A DNA stretch of 64,000 bases from Eupeodes corollae. Taxonomy: Eukaryota > Arthropoda > Insecta > Diptera > Syrphidae. Shown here piece after piece: positions 9,721-22,224 of the stretch (position 1 is the first letter of the stretch; every line of letters begins with the position of its first letter). The stretch is taken from NCBI RefSeq assembly GCF_945859685.1, contig NC_079147.1, positions 108,235,525-108,299,524 of the forward strand. The letters are read 5' to 3'. Under the pieces are notes generated by a model. That model had not been told where the DNA came from and made no database searches. It was given only the letters and a program-made list of their open reading frames with translations. The position numbers and the translations under genes were made by a program.

Positions 9721-11380
9721 ACTTTCGACTACAATTTGATCCGTATGTAAGTATTAACGCCCGCTCTGAATATTCCCTTTTAAGGCGTCAATCGTCTTAG
9801 AAGTAAAATAATACGGTAACTAAGTTTTTCAATAACCCAATATTTTGGTAATAAATGTGCACCAGCTGCAAACGTTGTTTAGAAGTAAGTCTCCTCAAAA
9901 TTAAATGGGCAAACCAAACGGAGCATATATCAAGTTACAGCTTTCAAAGAGTAGAATTTCGAAAATGCCCTTTAGTATCGATTCCCAAGAATTTCTTTTT
10001 CTAAAAAAATTTCAAGTATAAATGAAATAAGATTTTATTTTCACTAAAATAATTGAATTGAAAAGATGAACAATATAATTTTTATCATAAGCAAAAGCGT
10101 GCGACACAACCTTGTTGTTTATTTTAAAAATTTCAATGCGGATGCATTTAGAATATATTTGTTTTCTTTTGTAAAGGAAGCGGTCTCCCCCTTCACCACA
10201 TTTCCATTGTCGTCGCTCGTCGTCGTTGTCGTTCATTGGCATTTAAAATGTAGAAAAGCTTCGCAAGTCTTGGCACTGCGTAAGTTTATTTAGGTTTATG
10301 GTTGAATGTATCAAAATTTATGGGCAGTTGCCATTGCCATCAAGTGATGGTTAGAAAAATCATAGGGAAATCGTTGGGTAGTGGACATAATCACCTCCAC
10401 CTTGCTCTTTTGAATAACCTTCGCTAATGAACAAACTACACGTGAGAAATTGAATCAAAACCAAGACAACAAAAACAAAAAAAAAACATCAACAGCAAAA
10501 TTTAATTGAGAAAAAAATAATTGAATTGTTTCGCGTATTTTGAATTTTTCGTTTGAATAAGATTTGGAAACAATTATTTTTATTATTTATAATTTAAAAG
10601 AGTTAAAAATGCATGTATTCTAATTTGTGTAACATATTTTTGAAATTATTTAAAATAAAAAGAAACAATTTTCAAAACACAAATTTTCAAAAACAAAAAA
10701 TAATTATTGTATAACATGGTTCTGGGGGTATACGAGTATGATTTATGTATATAAAGTAGTTTTTCGACGGCGCGTCGCGTGCCAAAATTTTAGAGAGCAA
10801 TAAGCAACAAATGTGGCCAATTAATAACATCTTAATTTGATTTTCTATCTAATAGATGGCCTGTGGGAGGTCTGGCTTTTGGAATGTGGTATAGCTTTAG
10901 TTTTGTTTATTTTTAGTGAAAATTTAATGAATTGAGTAATATTGTTATATGTAAAAAGTATAAAATTACACGAGTCAGGGTTTGCAGACGTTAGTTATGG
11001 TAAAGCAAAGCCAAAATCTGGAAACATTGCTTTGATTTATAGTTGCGTCCAATAGGGTTATTATTGTATCTAAAATTTGGCGAAGGTAGCTGCTAATTAT
11101 ATACCCGGTTTATGTAATTAATCAAAACAGAATATGTTCTTCACACTTTGAAATTCACAAGACGAAGAAAACATGTCATGTTTTTAATCCTTAGGTCTTT
11201 AAAATATCAGTACAAGGAACAAAAATCGCAGGATAGGGGAGAAAGAACCGAACTCCATTGTTTGAAGGACGCCATGAAATAAAGTCTAAAACTTGAAAGT
11301 GCAATCAAACTATTTTTAAAGATACTTTGCATATTTTTCCAAATATTTATGGTGATTGTTTTTTAACACTCATAGCAAGT
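9721..11380. other. AT-rich tract without recognised genes
   Basis: No coding exon or repeat family was identified. A pair of overlapping antisense open frames at 10012-10293 is probably chance. A TATATAAAG motif at about 10749 is followed by a GC-rich CGACGGCGCGTCG hairpin-like stretch, noted under findings. Confidence 0.4.
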
Positions 11381-11394
11381 TTTTGTAATTGGTC

Positions 11395-12465
11395 TGATTT
11401 GTAATTTTTTGACATTTTCGACGTTTCAATCTCATTAGAGTGGAAATAAATTAAGTTCGGACATTTTTTTCGTCGTCCATTGCTCAAGAACCAGTAGAGA
11501 TAGCGACTTCAAATAAATTTTGTTATAAAGATAAAAATGTAAAAAGATGCAGAAAGGACTCTCAAACAAATTGGGTGGGTGGTTTTTTTACCATAGCAAT
11601 TTAAAAAAAAGGTTAAAATTTCGGTTAACCCTAAATATCTCACGAACCAATAACGCTAGAGACTTTTATAATGTAATGACGAAAAGCTAGATAGCTTTAG
11701 AGAAAAATTAAATTGACAGTTTTCTTTACAAATAATTTAAACCTAAACAAAACATTACTTAAAGTTGGTAAAAATTGAAAATCGACTTAACTATCTTTGC
11801 AAAAGTTTGAGATTATGGCTTCAAGCTAATTTTATTTGATAAGCAATATTGTTTTAAATCCTAAGTAAACAATAATAGAACTTGGTAAAAAATTGCTTTC
11901 GACTCAAATATCTTTTCAAAATTTAAAAATATTGGCTTCGAACTATTTTTATCTCACAGCAATTATTGTTTTCAGCAAAAAATCTTTTTGATTTTGTAAC
12001 TAAACTATTTCATAATATGCAAAATATTGTTAAAAATAAATAAATTGGGAGTCCATTGAGAACTAGGGCCTAGAGACTTAAAACTTTCAACTATCCCTGT
12101 GTGCGAGTAACGTTGCCAGCGATGGAAGGGGACCTACAGTTTTAAGCCGAATCCGAACGGCTAACTTGAGAAAACACTTTCCATGATAAGAATTACTCTT
12201 GGAGAATTTGTCAATTCCTCGCAAGAGGCAGTACCAGTGAAAAAACTTTAGATGGCATAGACAGGGATCGAACCCAACACCTCTGGCATGACAGTCCAAC
12301 GCACTAACCATCATGGCTCGGGTACTACAAAATATTGTTGGTAATTCAAAATGTATTTTTAAATAATTCAACTCACACATTTTTTAAAAACAAAACACGA
12401 AAACCCAAAAACTATGTAAGCTAGACAAATCGACAGACGGGGTGGAAAGTTATCAGTATAAGCCA
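11395..12465 (+). repeat. Repeat R, copy R1 (interrupted by a SINE)
   Basis: This copy shares its order of landmarks with R2 (24.0-25.2 kb) and, inverted, R3 (36.2-37.5 kb). The landmarks are a TTTCGTCG..CCAT...CTCAAGAACC block (about 11468-11495), the AACCAATAACGCTAGAGAC block (about 11645), a run of AAATTGACAGTTTT...TTGGTAAAAATTGA units, and the terminal GACAAATCGACAGACGG then AAAGTTATCAGT block (about 12423-12455). SINE S3 splits it at 12032-12327. No protein is encoded. The class is unknown. Confidence 0.7.
12032..12327 (-). mobile_element. tRNA-derived SINE copy S3, with target-site duplication
   Basis: Near full-length copy in minus orientation. It has a good B box (GGGATCGAACCC in reverse) and the A-box area. 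It is flanked on both sides by the direct repeat CAAAATATTGTT (12020-12031 and 12328-12339), a target-site duplication of LINE-mediated insertion. The left tail is AAAATAAATAAAT. The host sequence is repeat R1. Confidence 0.9.
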
Positions 12466-12469
12466 CTTT

Positions 12470-12995
12470 TTTCTTTACTATTGTGGGCTCACTCAAAACG
12501 TTATAAATACCTTTATAATGATTAAACATAGTGCGAGTAATTAGGAGGAAAGGACAGGATAAGTTTTGAATGTCTGCAACTTGTTGATTGGGAAATTTTG
12601 ATAAAGCGTTCCACATTCTTGTAGTGCGACTAAAGAAAGAACCCCTGTACTGTAAGAGTACGGAAGAAATTGGGCTTAAGGGTTAACTGATGAGCCTTCC
12701 TAGAAGTTACGGGTTTTGCGGTTGAATTTTTTAAGCGGAGGAATGCAACTAGAATAATATAAAATATTTTGTAAAAAAAAATCGATAAATCAATTATATG
12801 CATGTGATATTGTGGCGGTGTTCAAGATTAGCAAATGTCTAAATAAAAGATCGAACGTCTATCGTTTTTAGAACAGACAGACCAGAAGGTGTACAAAACT
12901 TCTTGCCTTGTCGGAGAAAACCAAAACATTTCAGCATTTTAGGTGATGTCAAATGTGTGATCATATTCACTATTTAAAACAAATATCATCAGTGA
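12470..12995 (-). mobile_element. LINE family C 3' fragment (C1)
   Basis: Minus-strand relic of the C-terminal end and 3' UTR of the CR1/jockey-like LINE also present at 19-20.7, 48-50.5 and 56.5-57.3 kb. It reads MWNALSKFPNQQ near 12616, equivalent to MWNSLP-type residues in the family. An upstream run matches the family's RRL...PPLK-like segment. The copy is heavily decayed. It abuts the end of repeat R1. Confidence 0.6.
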
Positions 12996-13014
12996 ATCAA
13001 TTTCGTGGGTTAGA

Positions 13015-14160
13015 AGTTTCCACTGCGTAAGTTTTTCCATATTTCCTACTCTACTGGTCTCTTTCCTGCTATTCACTTTCGTCCAATAGCACTCAAGTCC
13101 CTATTTTCCCAGTTCATGGAAACGCTGATTGAATATCAGCTTAAGAAAAATCTCAACGAACGAAAGCTTCTTATTGACCAACAGTATAGCTTTCGTTGCA
13201 ATAGGTCATCTAATGTTTTATTTCACCAAACAGTGAAAGATTATTGCACTCAATATTTTAAAAGCATTTAATAGAGTTTGGCACCAAGCTCTCTAATCGA
13301 AAATGCGTGCTTTTGGCATTGATCAATATCTTCTTCGTTGGATTAGAAACTAACTTTCTAACCAAGTTGTAATGGATGGTTTTAAATCTGAAACTCACTA
13401 AGTAAATGTTGGTGTTCCACACGGCTTTGCTTTGTCTCCGGCTCTCTTAATTATATTCATAAATGATTTCTTGTCTTTCACTTCTAATCCATTAAACTGT
13501 TTCGTTCACGACATGAACCTCAGCTTTTCATAATCTTTTCTAGATTTACATCCATGTCTTTTCAATGGTGAACTTTAACGGCATCGTATGGATAAGCTCA
13601 TGCTCTCGACAGAATTGTCCAATTGGTAATTATTAACCGTGTAGAATTCAATGCTTCAAAAACTCAATACTGTCTCCTGTCGGTTGAGCGTAACCGATTC
13701 TCAATGTCGCTATCCATGAGCGGCACTTACATCCAAGACTCTAATCAACTTCCAGTACTCGGTATGTGTATCACAGATCACTTTTTATAAAATGATCTAA
13801 TATTCGGCATTGCCATAAATGCTGCTAGGTGCTTAGGATTTCGCCGACGCACGGTGCAATAAATTTGTCACCTCTCCTGATCTGGCTGTAATTTACAGAG
13901 CCTTCATCCGTCTAAAGCTTGAATATAAAAAAAGGACCGGAAAAGATAGGGCGATAGAATGCTCATCAGTTTACCTTTGAGCTCGATATCGGGCTTACTG
14001 TGAAGTATAGAGATACTTTTTTAAACCACACTTCGAGAATGTGGAATGCTTTGGCGAACTCTATTCTTCGCTCCCATTTTGATATTCACAACTTTAAAGT
14101 TAATGTGTGCCGGTATCTTTATTAAATCCTGCATGTATTCCACGAAACCGACGTAGGAGT
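13015..14160 (+). mobile_element. LINE family C relic (C2)
   Basis: The plus strand reads METLIEYQLKKNLNERKLL then IDQQYSFRCNRSSN, the same segment that appears in C3 on the other strand as METLINYQLKKYLEDRKLL. Further blocks are a GVPHGFALSPALL-type block near 13415-13445, FHDM at the YADD position, a VEFNASKTQYCLLSVER block near 13640-13690, and SPDLAVIYRAF near 13870-13900. It ends with MWNALANSI-like residues at 14040 and the 3' UTR. Many frameshifts are present. C1 and C2 lie next to each other in opposite orientation. Confidence 0.65.
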
Positions 14161-16545
14161 TGCTTTGTGAAGCGTCTCATACTTTTTTGAAGTGACTTCT
14201 TTGTATGTGAACCTAGGCACCATAACTCATACATTTGTTGAAGGCTGCGTTAAAAACACGATATTTTAAAGCGAGGTCGATATCCTGGTTAGCAACAAAT
14301 TTTTATCATATAATGCTCAAAGTCAGATTAATATATTTGCTTTTAATTTGACTTTTTTGAGAAATTGGGGTTATGTGTAAATTATACAAGTGTGATCAAT
14401 TTTCGTCGGACTGCCTTCTCTTTTCACGTGCTTCAAAAATTTATCATTCAGCGTGTTTATTTGCAACTTAAAAGTTTGTCACTTTGAATTTCACTTGCAT
14501 ATCGGCAAAAAAGTACGGTACAAGATGTTTGACAGTAAAACAAAACACGAAACGTGCGACAGCTGTTTAAACCAGTGTTGCTAAAAAGATAATATCTACA
14601 AAATCAGCCTTTATGAACTTAAACCTCTTTGATTTCAGCAAGGTTAAGAATATTCTTGAAAGCATACATAATTATGCTCCTTAAGGCATTTTGAAGTTCT
14701 CTAAATCCATGAATTACTTTTTATTCCAAGACAAATCTACAATTTAAAGTATTTCATACAACTCTGTCCTAAACAAGACTTTAACATCAAGTTTTTGAAT
14801 TAAAATTGCAAAAATATAAATATGGTGTTTAAAACAGGTATTTTTAAAAATTTTAACAGATAGTTAAAATCAAAGTTCGGATTCGAAATCAGCATTACAA
14901 ATGTACTTCAAAACGTATTGAATTCAAGGTTTGTTTAAAAATTCATAAAGAGAAAACAAAAACTGATAACTGATGACAATTTTCAGAAACTAGGCAGTAT
15001 ACCAAAATGATTTAAACTGAATTTAGAAGACAGAGATTGTTACTTAGCAAAACTATCATAATATTTATTTAGGTTTAGGAATATTTTGTGTTTTAACTTA
15101 GTTTTAAAATAAACCCATTCTTAGTTGTCTTTAAGTATTTTATGGGGCATATTTAAAAAACGGATAAGATACAAAAATTTAAAGGCATGATTCGAATTGG
15201 AGTTGTCCCGTTGATCTTACAAAAAAATTATTGTTTAAAAAGTCGATTTTATTTTTCATCAGGGAGTTAAGAATGTTTCTAATGTCTACAGCTTTTTTTA
15301 TTTTAATTTGTATTTGAATATGTGTTTAACGCATCATTTCTTTTTAAGCTCACATGTGTCACGCTAATAAATTGATCTATGAAAAATGTTTTCAACGTAT
15401 TATTTTTAATATGCGATTAAGGAAAGAAGAAAAAACCCCTATTCCCATACATAATCGTACATAGTAGTTTTATAATTTGTTTTTTATCTAAAAAACAAAA
15501 ATTAAGAAGAAAAACGCATACAAAAATAACCTGGAATAAATCCAAAAACTCGTTGTTTTTATTTTTTGTATTTTGAAAAATAAAACAGAAGAAACCACTG
15601 GGTTTTCGAGTGAAAACACACCTAGCTATCTCGTTCGTTCTTGTATGTTAGATTGGTACATGCATAGCATATGTTTTAACTTAGGCGTTTCAGAGAATAA
15701 TTTATATATTTTTGCCGGCTGTTTTTGAAAGTACGCTGAACTGAGAATTTACTGAGTTAAAATTTTCATATACTTTTTTCTATTCCGGATAAATATTCCT
15801 TCTAATTATTATGTATTTCTTTCCCCTTTGTAGCAGAAAATATGTAATGTAGGTCATTTTTGATGGTGTTAATCAGAATTAGAGATAAAATGTGTATATT
15901 TTGAAACATCATATAGTTTTTGTTTAGCCGGCTTTTCTTTCCTTTTTTAATTTTATTAGTTCGAAGGAAATAATATTTTAAATTGTCTAATATACATTTA
16001 ATTTTTTAAACAATATTTGACATTATTTTTAAATAAAAGAAGATTTGTATGCAATGTTTGTTTATATTTTATGACGTAACGTAATGAAAGTCTATACGAA
16101 GACGAAGGAGGAAAGAGGTAGCCAGCCAAGATAAACAAATACGAAAAAATGTTTCTTGTTTCTTTTGAACTTTAAACACCGCATTATTCGCTTGAAAATA
16201 AAATATACGATAAAATACATATTGTACATAAACTATTTTTGAAAAGCTTGTTGTTCAAGGTTTTTTTTTTAATTTTTATTATCAGAATTTTAAATATACA
16301 TCACATTGTTTTATGAAAATTAGCCAAGACAAGAAACATTTGACGAGGCACGCGTTAAGAAAGTTCAAGGAAGCTATATAAGACTAATTGAATTTGTCAG
16401 AGAAGATGTGGATAGAAACTGAAGTAAGAAATAATACCTACTAAAATGTAGACGAAAATTTTTTAGTTATTATTTATAATGAAAGTTTTTGCCGTACTTT
16501 TGTTTAATAAACGTAGATTAATATTATTGTATGTATAAATTAACG
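14161..16545. other. AT-rich tract without recognised genes
   Basis: About 2.4 kb with no coding exon, LINE block or SINE recognised. It is probably intronic or intergenic DNA with unrecognisable old repeats. Confidence 0.4.
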
Positions 16546-16559
16546 TTCACCCAAGTTAA

Positions 16560-17680
16560 TATTATGCAAGATGCATGTTTATGAAAGATGCATTTGGCCA
16601 TTCAAATCCAACTTTCTTTTTAAATTTATAAGTATGTTAAATGACATAATTTCGAAGGGTTTTGAATATGGCGGTGTCTCACCCATAACTTGACGAAGGT
16701 TGGTTTTTAAGTGCTCAAAAGTTAAAGGTATATCTGCATAAACATGGTCTTTGGCGTAGCCTAACAAAAAAAAGTCCAGCGGTGTCAAATCGCATGAATT
16801 TGGTGGCCAGTTGATATCGCCATGACGAGAAATTACGCGGCCAGGAAATGTCTCTTTCAATATAGCCATATTCGCTCGAGCTGTGTGGCATGTGGCACCA
16901 ATATGGTCTTCTTGAAACCAAATATTCCCGAAGTCAATAGTAGGCAAAAACGGTTATCATATGACCATAACATTCCGAATTGAAGGTCACAAACGTTCCG
17001 TTGTCGTTTTTGAAGAAGTAAGGTCTAATCAATGGTCCGTTCTCTACGGACTGTTGCACCACCTAATAAAAAAGGTCCATCACACCTCTGGACCGAAGAT
17101 CACACCAACGTTTTGTATATGTAATCCCCTTTCTTGAATTACTTGAGAATGCTCAAAACCTCAAATACGGCAACTTTGTTTATTGACATATTGAGTGAGA
17201 AATGTGCTTCGTCGCTGACTAAAATTATGTTTAAAAAATCGCCTTCCAATGCCTGTACCTGTTGTTCAAGCACCCATTCGACGTATCTACGACACGTTGT
17301 GAATGGTTAGTTGTTGTGTGAGCTGGACTTCAAATGGATGTACATAGGTGTAGATCCAAATGCGAAATACTACATAAAGTGCCGTAAGACGGTCCTAATT
17401 CCTAAGAACGATGAGGAATCGACACAGTCGATTCTTCAACAACACTTTCACTCACAAAAGTGATATTTAGTGGATATCAGTTGTACAAGCGAAACGATGA
17501 GCCAATCCAGGGTCTTCAAATTTCTTCACAATTTTGCTAAAAACTTGCTTATTTGGACGATAATGTAAACCATAATCTCCTCTTAAAACACGATATGTGG
17601 CGATCAAGCGATCCATTTTCGAAAATGTCAAACTTTCAACTGAAAAAAATTGTTTTAACAACTAAGTTTGACAGATGTCG
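16560..17680 (-). mobile_element. Tc1/mariner-superfamily transposase relic (M1)
   Basis: The minus strand holds a cut-and-paste transposase in pieces. The N-terminal part (17661-17467) has LIATYRVLRGDYGLHYRPNK, typical of the helix-turn-helix region. The middle (about 17100-16990) reads GPLIRPYFFKNDNG. The C-terminal piece (16947-16579) has FQEDHIGATCHTARANM with the second catalytic aspartate, then NWPPNSCDLTPLDFFLLGYA with the third acidic position. Several frameshifts break the frame. Two extra residues follow the second aspartate compared with the usual FQQDGATCHTA. No clear terminal inverted repeats were found. A second relic of this family lies at 60.8-61.2 kb and a scrap at 47.8 kb. 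Confidence 0.75.
17038..17068 (+). mobile_element. SINE 3'-tail fragment (S10) inside transposase relic
   Basis: About 30 bases identical or nearly so to the SINE 3' end (CTCTACGGACTGTTGCACC, then ACCTAATAA), lodged between the PYFF and upstream portions of mariner relic M1. Nothing else of the SINE is present. Confidence 0.6.
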
Positions 17681-17699
17681 AATTCCAGCCCTGTACCTT

Positions 17700-19100
17700 T
17701 AAAACCGCTATATGGATAACCCCTTACAATCACTCTTAAATAATATTCTAAACTCACGGCGTAACCGTACGAGAACTCCTGCAACCAAAGATCAAAATAA
17801 TTTACACTCGTATGCCTCAAGATTTCTGTAGTTATTTTCAGTTTTGCTTCCCTTTACTAAAGTTCGTAGAGCCGTTATTATTTTTTGTCAAAAATTAACA
17901 TTAATTTTACTAGTTTTTTGGGCATTTTTTCTTTACAGGCTGTGAAAACCAATAAATTACTAATTTAGTGGTTTTTCAATATACATAACAGATTTCCCAT
18001 CCTGAGTTTAATAGTGTCTTCATAGGTACCTACCACCTTCCACATTCAACTTTGTTTTTTATCCTTGTTTCTTTGTTGATTTAAAAAATACCAAGAGGGA
18101 AATCCTCACGCAAATTTAACGGAAGAAAAATCTGCTGCACCTAAAACTTAAGGGGTTTTCCATTGGTACATTCAGATTTCCATCCAAAACCATTGATGGA
18201 ATTGTTTGTCATTGTATTTGTGTAACTTCGTGTAGGTGTTATGGAGTGCAGTACAGCTATCAAATTTCCAGATAAACATTCCTTAAAAACTGTATTAGTG
18301 TTTGTGCAAAGGAGGTAAATCTGCCGAAAAAAAAAAGATCTGCAGATTTGTACTTAAATCAAAATAAATCAATTTATTTTGCCGCATGGAATTAAAAAAA
18401 AAGTTAAATTTGTATTTTGATAGTTCTAGATCAAACAACAATTAATTTATTTTGCCCATGGAAAACCCCACTTGTTTGCGAAACATTTAAAATAAATTTG
18501 AAATCTTAAACGCAAATAGGATACAAACAAACCATTAACCTGCGATTAAATTTTTCCGGTTTTTGTTTCCGGTATGAGGTGTCCCTGAAGAATGACCGCT
18601 TATAACGTAATAAAAAACTTATCAAAAAAACTACCGGGAATCTAACTTATCGAACGAAATGGTTTATACATTCGATTAGTTTCTTCAAATACATAATTAT
18701 ATATTATTTTCCCAGTATTTGCTTCAATACTTGAATGAGGACATTGCAAATATTTCCGTTCAGGAATTTTTGATTGCGATCTGTTAAAAGCTTTTTTAAA
18801 GAATATCCAAAAAAGTGTTAAAAACAAGTGTTTTAATTTAATTTGTAACACACATGGGCTCTGGAAAGACTCTGACAGCTACATAAAAAGCAAAAATAGA
18901 GGGAAATGAAATAGCAAGAAGGCTTACGAGAAGCCCGGAAGTTGTAAGCAATCATATTGCTGACCCACAAAAATATGCGAAAAATCAAAAAGGGTAGAAG
19001 GAACAAGAACATAATGAGAGAAGGGGTTAAATCTACGGTATTTTTCAAATTTTTTAAAAAGATAATGCCTCCCTCCATTCACACTTCGTGGGTTGTTAAT
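17700..19100. other. AT-rich tract without recognised genes
   Basis: No supported coding exon. Overlapping minus-strand open frames at 18642-19277 have no recognised domain. They run into the 3' UTR of LINE C3 and are not considered genes. Confidence 0.4.
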
Positions 19101-19104
19101 TTTT

Positions 19105-20735
19105 TTTTTATAATAAGCACACACTAAAGGGGATATTACTACCCTTATTATGTAAAAACACAGTGTGAGCACTAGGAAAGGGAGAGACTGGTTGAAAGGA
19201 GGTGTCGGTGCACATTGGTTTTGAATTGCTGAATATTGCAATGACTGGGAAAGACAGAGTTTGGTGAAGAATTCCACATTCGCGTAGTACGGCTAAAGAA
19301 CGAATATCTAAACTTGACGGTACGACCGAAGTTAGGCTCGACGGTGTACTGATGAGCATTCCTAGAAGTGCGAGTGTTATCGTTAACTGTTTAAGGGGAG
19401 GAATGCAGCTGGCTATTTCTCTACATCATAAACCGTTGAAATAACGGTAAAAGAGGGTGAGACAGGAAACTTTACGACGATGTTCGAGCGACGTAAATGA
19501 TCCTGTGATGGTATTATCACCAATCAATCTAAATGCTCTACGTTCAATACTGTCCAAGAGGCTTAAGTAAGTTGCAGGAGCACCAGTCCAGATATGGGAG
19601 TTATACTCAAGCTTTGAACGTATGTATATAAGTCTTGTAAAACAGCCAGATCAGAGGGGGAAAAAACTGATGGTACACATACCGAGAATATCAAAATGAC
19701 CAGTCTCCTCGATGCAAGTGCCATCCATTGATAATGGCAAGGTGGGTATACAACGCTTTAACGATACAACACAGCATTGCGTTTTCGAAGCATTAAATTC
19801 CACTCGATTTTGTATTCCCCACTGTACAATGCTGTTTAGGTCAGAATTTAATGAGCTTATCGTATTTTGTCGTTGCAGTTCCACATCCGAAGGTGAGGGA
19901 TGCGAGTCTGAAACGAATATGAAAAGCTTAAAGTACTTTCGTCAGCAAAACAATGTATTGGGTTAGAAGTTGCAGAAAGGAGATCATTAATAAAAATGAG
20001 AAATGAGTGTTGGAGATAAAACAGAGCTCTAGGGCACACCAGCATTTATTTTGTGGTTTTCAGACTCGAACCCAGCCAATAGTACTTGTATTGAACGATC
20101 CGAAAAGTACCGAAAGGTAATTACTAATCCAATGAAGAAGGGATTCGTGAAAACCGAAAGCACACATTTTCGATAAAAGAGCCTGATGCCAAACCTTATC
20201 AAATGCTTTTGAAATATTAAGTGCAATAATCTTACTTTCGCCAAAACGATGTAAAGATTTGCTCCACTGTTCGGTGAGATGAACAATGACATCATCAGTG
20301 GACCTATTGCTGAGAAAGCCGTATTGCCGGTCAATAAGAAGCTTTCGATCTTCAAGATATTTCTTGAGCTGATAATTAATCAGCGTTTCCATGTCCTTAG
20401 AAAGAAGGGACGTAAGTGCAATCGGTTGGTAATTAGAGGGTGAGAAAGATTCGCCTTTTTTGGGGATAAACTGGACAAATGCGGATTTTCATCCGCTCGG
20501 AACGAGACCTGAGGAGTAGGACAGATGATTTATGAATGTTGAGATCTTTAAGAACTCCTGCCATAGTACGAGTGCGAAAAAAGATTGGTCCCATAGAATC
20601 ACTAACTTGCCCAAGTACAGGCGGAGTCATAACACTCACTGGCAATGTTGAATTGACAGCGAACTGTTTAGTACAGAGATTAGCTTTCTCTAAAGAGCTA
20701 ACAAATGGATTGTCATTTGTTTATTTTTGATCCTG
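19105..20735 (-). mobile_element. LINE family C, longest copy (C3), CR1/jockey-like reverse transcriptase
   Basis: This minus-strand non-LTR reverse transcriptase can be read almost through. Near 20600 it has VLKDLNIHKSS (block 0), at 20392-20060 METLINYQLKKYLEDRKLL, RQYGFLSNRSTDD and ISKAFDKVWHQALLSKM (palm aspartate in a FDKVWH block). Next come FINDLLSATSNPIHCFADES (about 20000-19930), where the catalytic YADD reads FADE, then WGIQNRVEFNASKTQCCVVS (about 19800), and after a frameshift the IYK-type and C-terminal segment to about 19260. The 3' UTR ends near 19108 in an AT-rich stretch with GTGTGTGCTTATTATAAA, as at 57.3 kb. It is frameshifted and dead. Confidence 0.8.
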
Positions 20736-20739
20736 GGAA

Positions 20740-22220
20740 ATACCAACGGCCGTTTCCAATTAACTCTTCAATTTTATAAATTTGCAATGGTGAAATACGT
20801 ACCAGCTATAAAAAAGCGAACATCGATTCCAAAATTTGTGGCCTTATCTTAAAGGTTGGCAGAGTATTCAAAAGTTCTTCTCCTTTGCATAAACATACAA
20901 TTTGGTTTGGAGTGCGCTTCTTTTTATTTTTCAAGTCATCTACTGTGGCGCAAAGTTTAAAACAATCCGTTGTTAAGGGTTTAAAAAATTTATTTACTAG
21001 TTACCCATTTTGTAAGAGACTCCAAAATTTTAAACCTTTTTTTTCGTTTTGCTTTTTATTTAAAAAAAAAAAAACAGCATTCAAAGATGTCTTAATAGTG
21101 ACAGTTCGTGAAAATAAACAAAGCGAATACGGATTTAGCAAATTCCTAAAAGCTGAAGAAGCCATTCCGTGATTTAAGCTCTAACAAATTCTTAATATTT
21201 TAGCTTAACAAATTGTTAAGAGATACTAAGATGTTAAAATCGTTTAAAATTAGTTAAATCATCTTTTAAGCTAAGTAAATTGCTAAAAATGGCTTCAACA
21301 TTTTACTAAATCGTTTAAAATTGATTTTAAGATTAAGATTATTAAACCAGAATGACCTAAACTGGCTAAAGTTAAGTATGTAAAGTTTAGCTTTCCAGCT
21401 TTCTTTTTAGTTAAAGTATGAAACTTTTTGAAGTATTTATATTTTTTTCAACTGATTTAACCAACTGGGTTAAGATTTTGAGCACATTATGTTCTTAAGA
21501 AGATGCATCAAATGTTCATTTGTGCGGATCAGTAGAATAGGCAATAAAATCAACAATAAAGCGGTGGAATTTTACTTAAAACCTCACCAAAATCAATAAC
21601 AAAGAAAAGAACAATAATGGAAATGTCGACCTATAAGATCCAAACAATTATTTTTTAGACACAATAACAGAGACTAAGTCAACTCTTAAGTATACAAACG
21701 GACAAATTTATTTTTTTCGGTTAAAGCTAAACGAAAGTTCATCTTAGCAAAAAAGAATTATTAAATTCTACTGAAAGTTACTAAATCCTGGACGAATATT
21801 TGTGTGACATTTCTTTAGATAAGAAAAATAATATTCTAGAACTCTTAATTAAAAAAAATGCTTGTACTTTAAACGATGAACTTAAAAATGTACTTCATTC
21901 CTAGTTTCATAAAAATAAGATTTCTGAACTTTATCGAGGAAAAGCTTCAAAATTTAATTGATTTCAAAGAACATTGATAAACAAATAAATACATTTTATA
22001 ATTCCTTATTTAAGTTAAATTTTAAAATATTCAATTCACATTTTTGATCGTTTAATATTTTATAGAAAATATTTGTATTTTCTTTAACTGCAGTGTGTTA
22101 TATTTAATTCGACGAATATATAAAACTTTTTACTCACATTTTCACAAAGAGAATATAAGATAAAATATATTATATACAACAGCATACTTGCAAATACATA
22201 AGGATATACAAAAATAAAGT
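20740..22220. other. AT-rich tract without recognised genes
   Basis: A 95-codon plus-strand open frame (20885-21172) is very rich in Phe and Lys, as expected from AT-rich chance sequence. No repeat family was recognised. Confidence 0.4.
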
Positions 22221-22224
22221 TGAC

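Noticed and set aside
18642..19359. Overlapping minus-strand frames, hydrophobic, membrane-like
   Set aside because: No domain or splice context, extreme Phe/Leu bias from AT-rich DNA, and overlap with the 3' UTR of LINE C3.
20885..21172. 95-codon plus-strand frame
   Set aside because: Phe/Lys-rich composition and poly(A)/poly(T) runs point to a chance frame.
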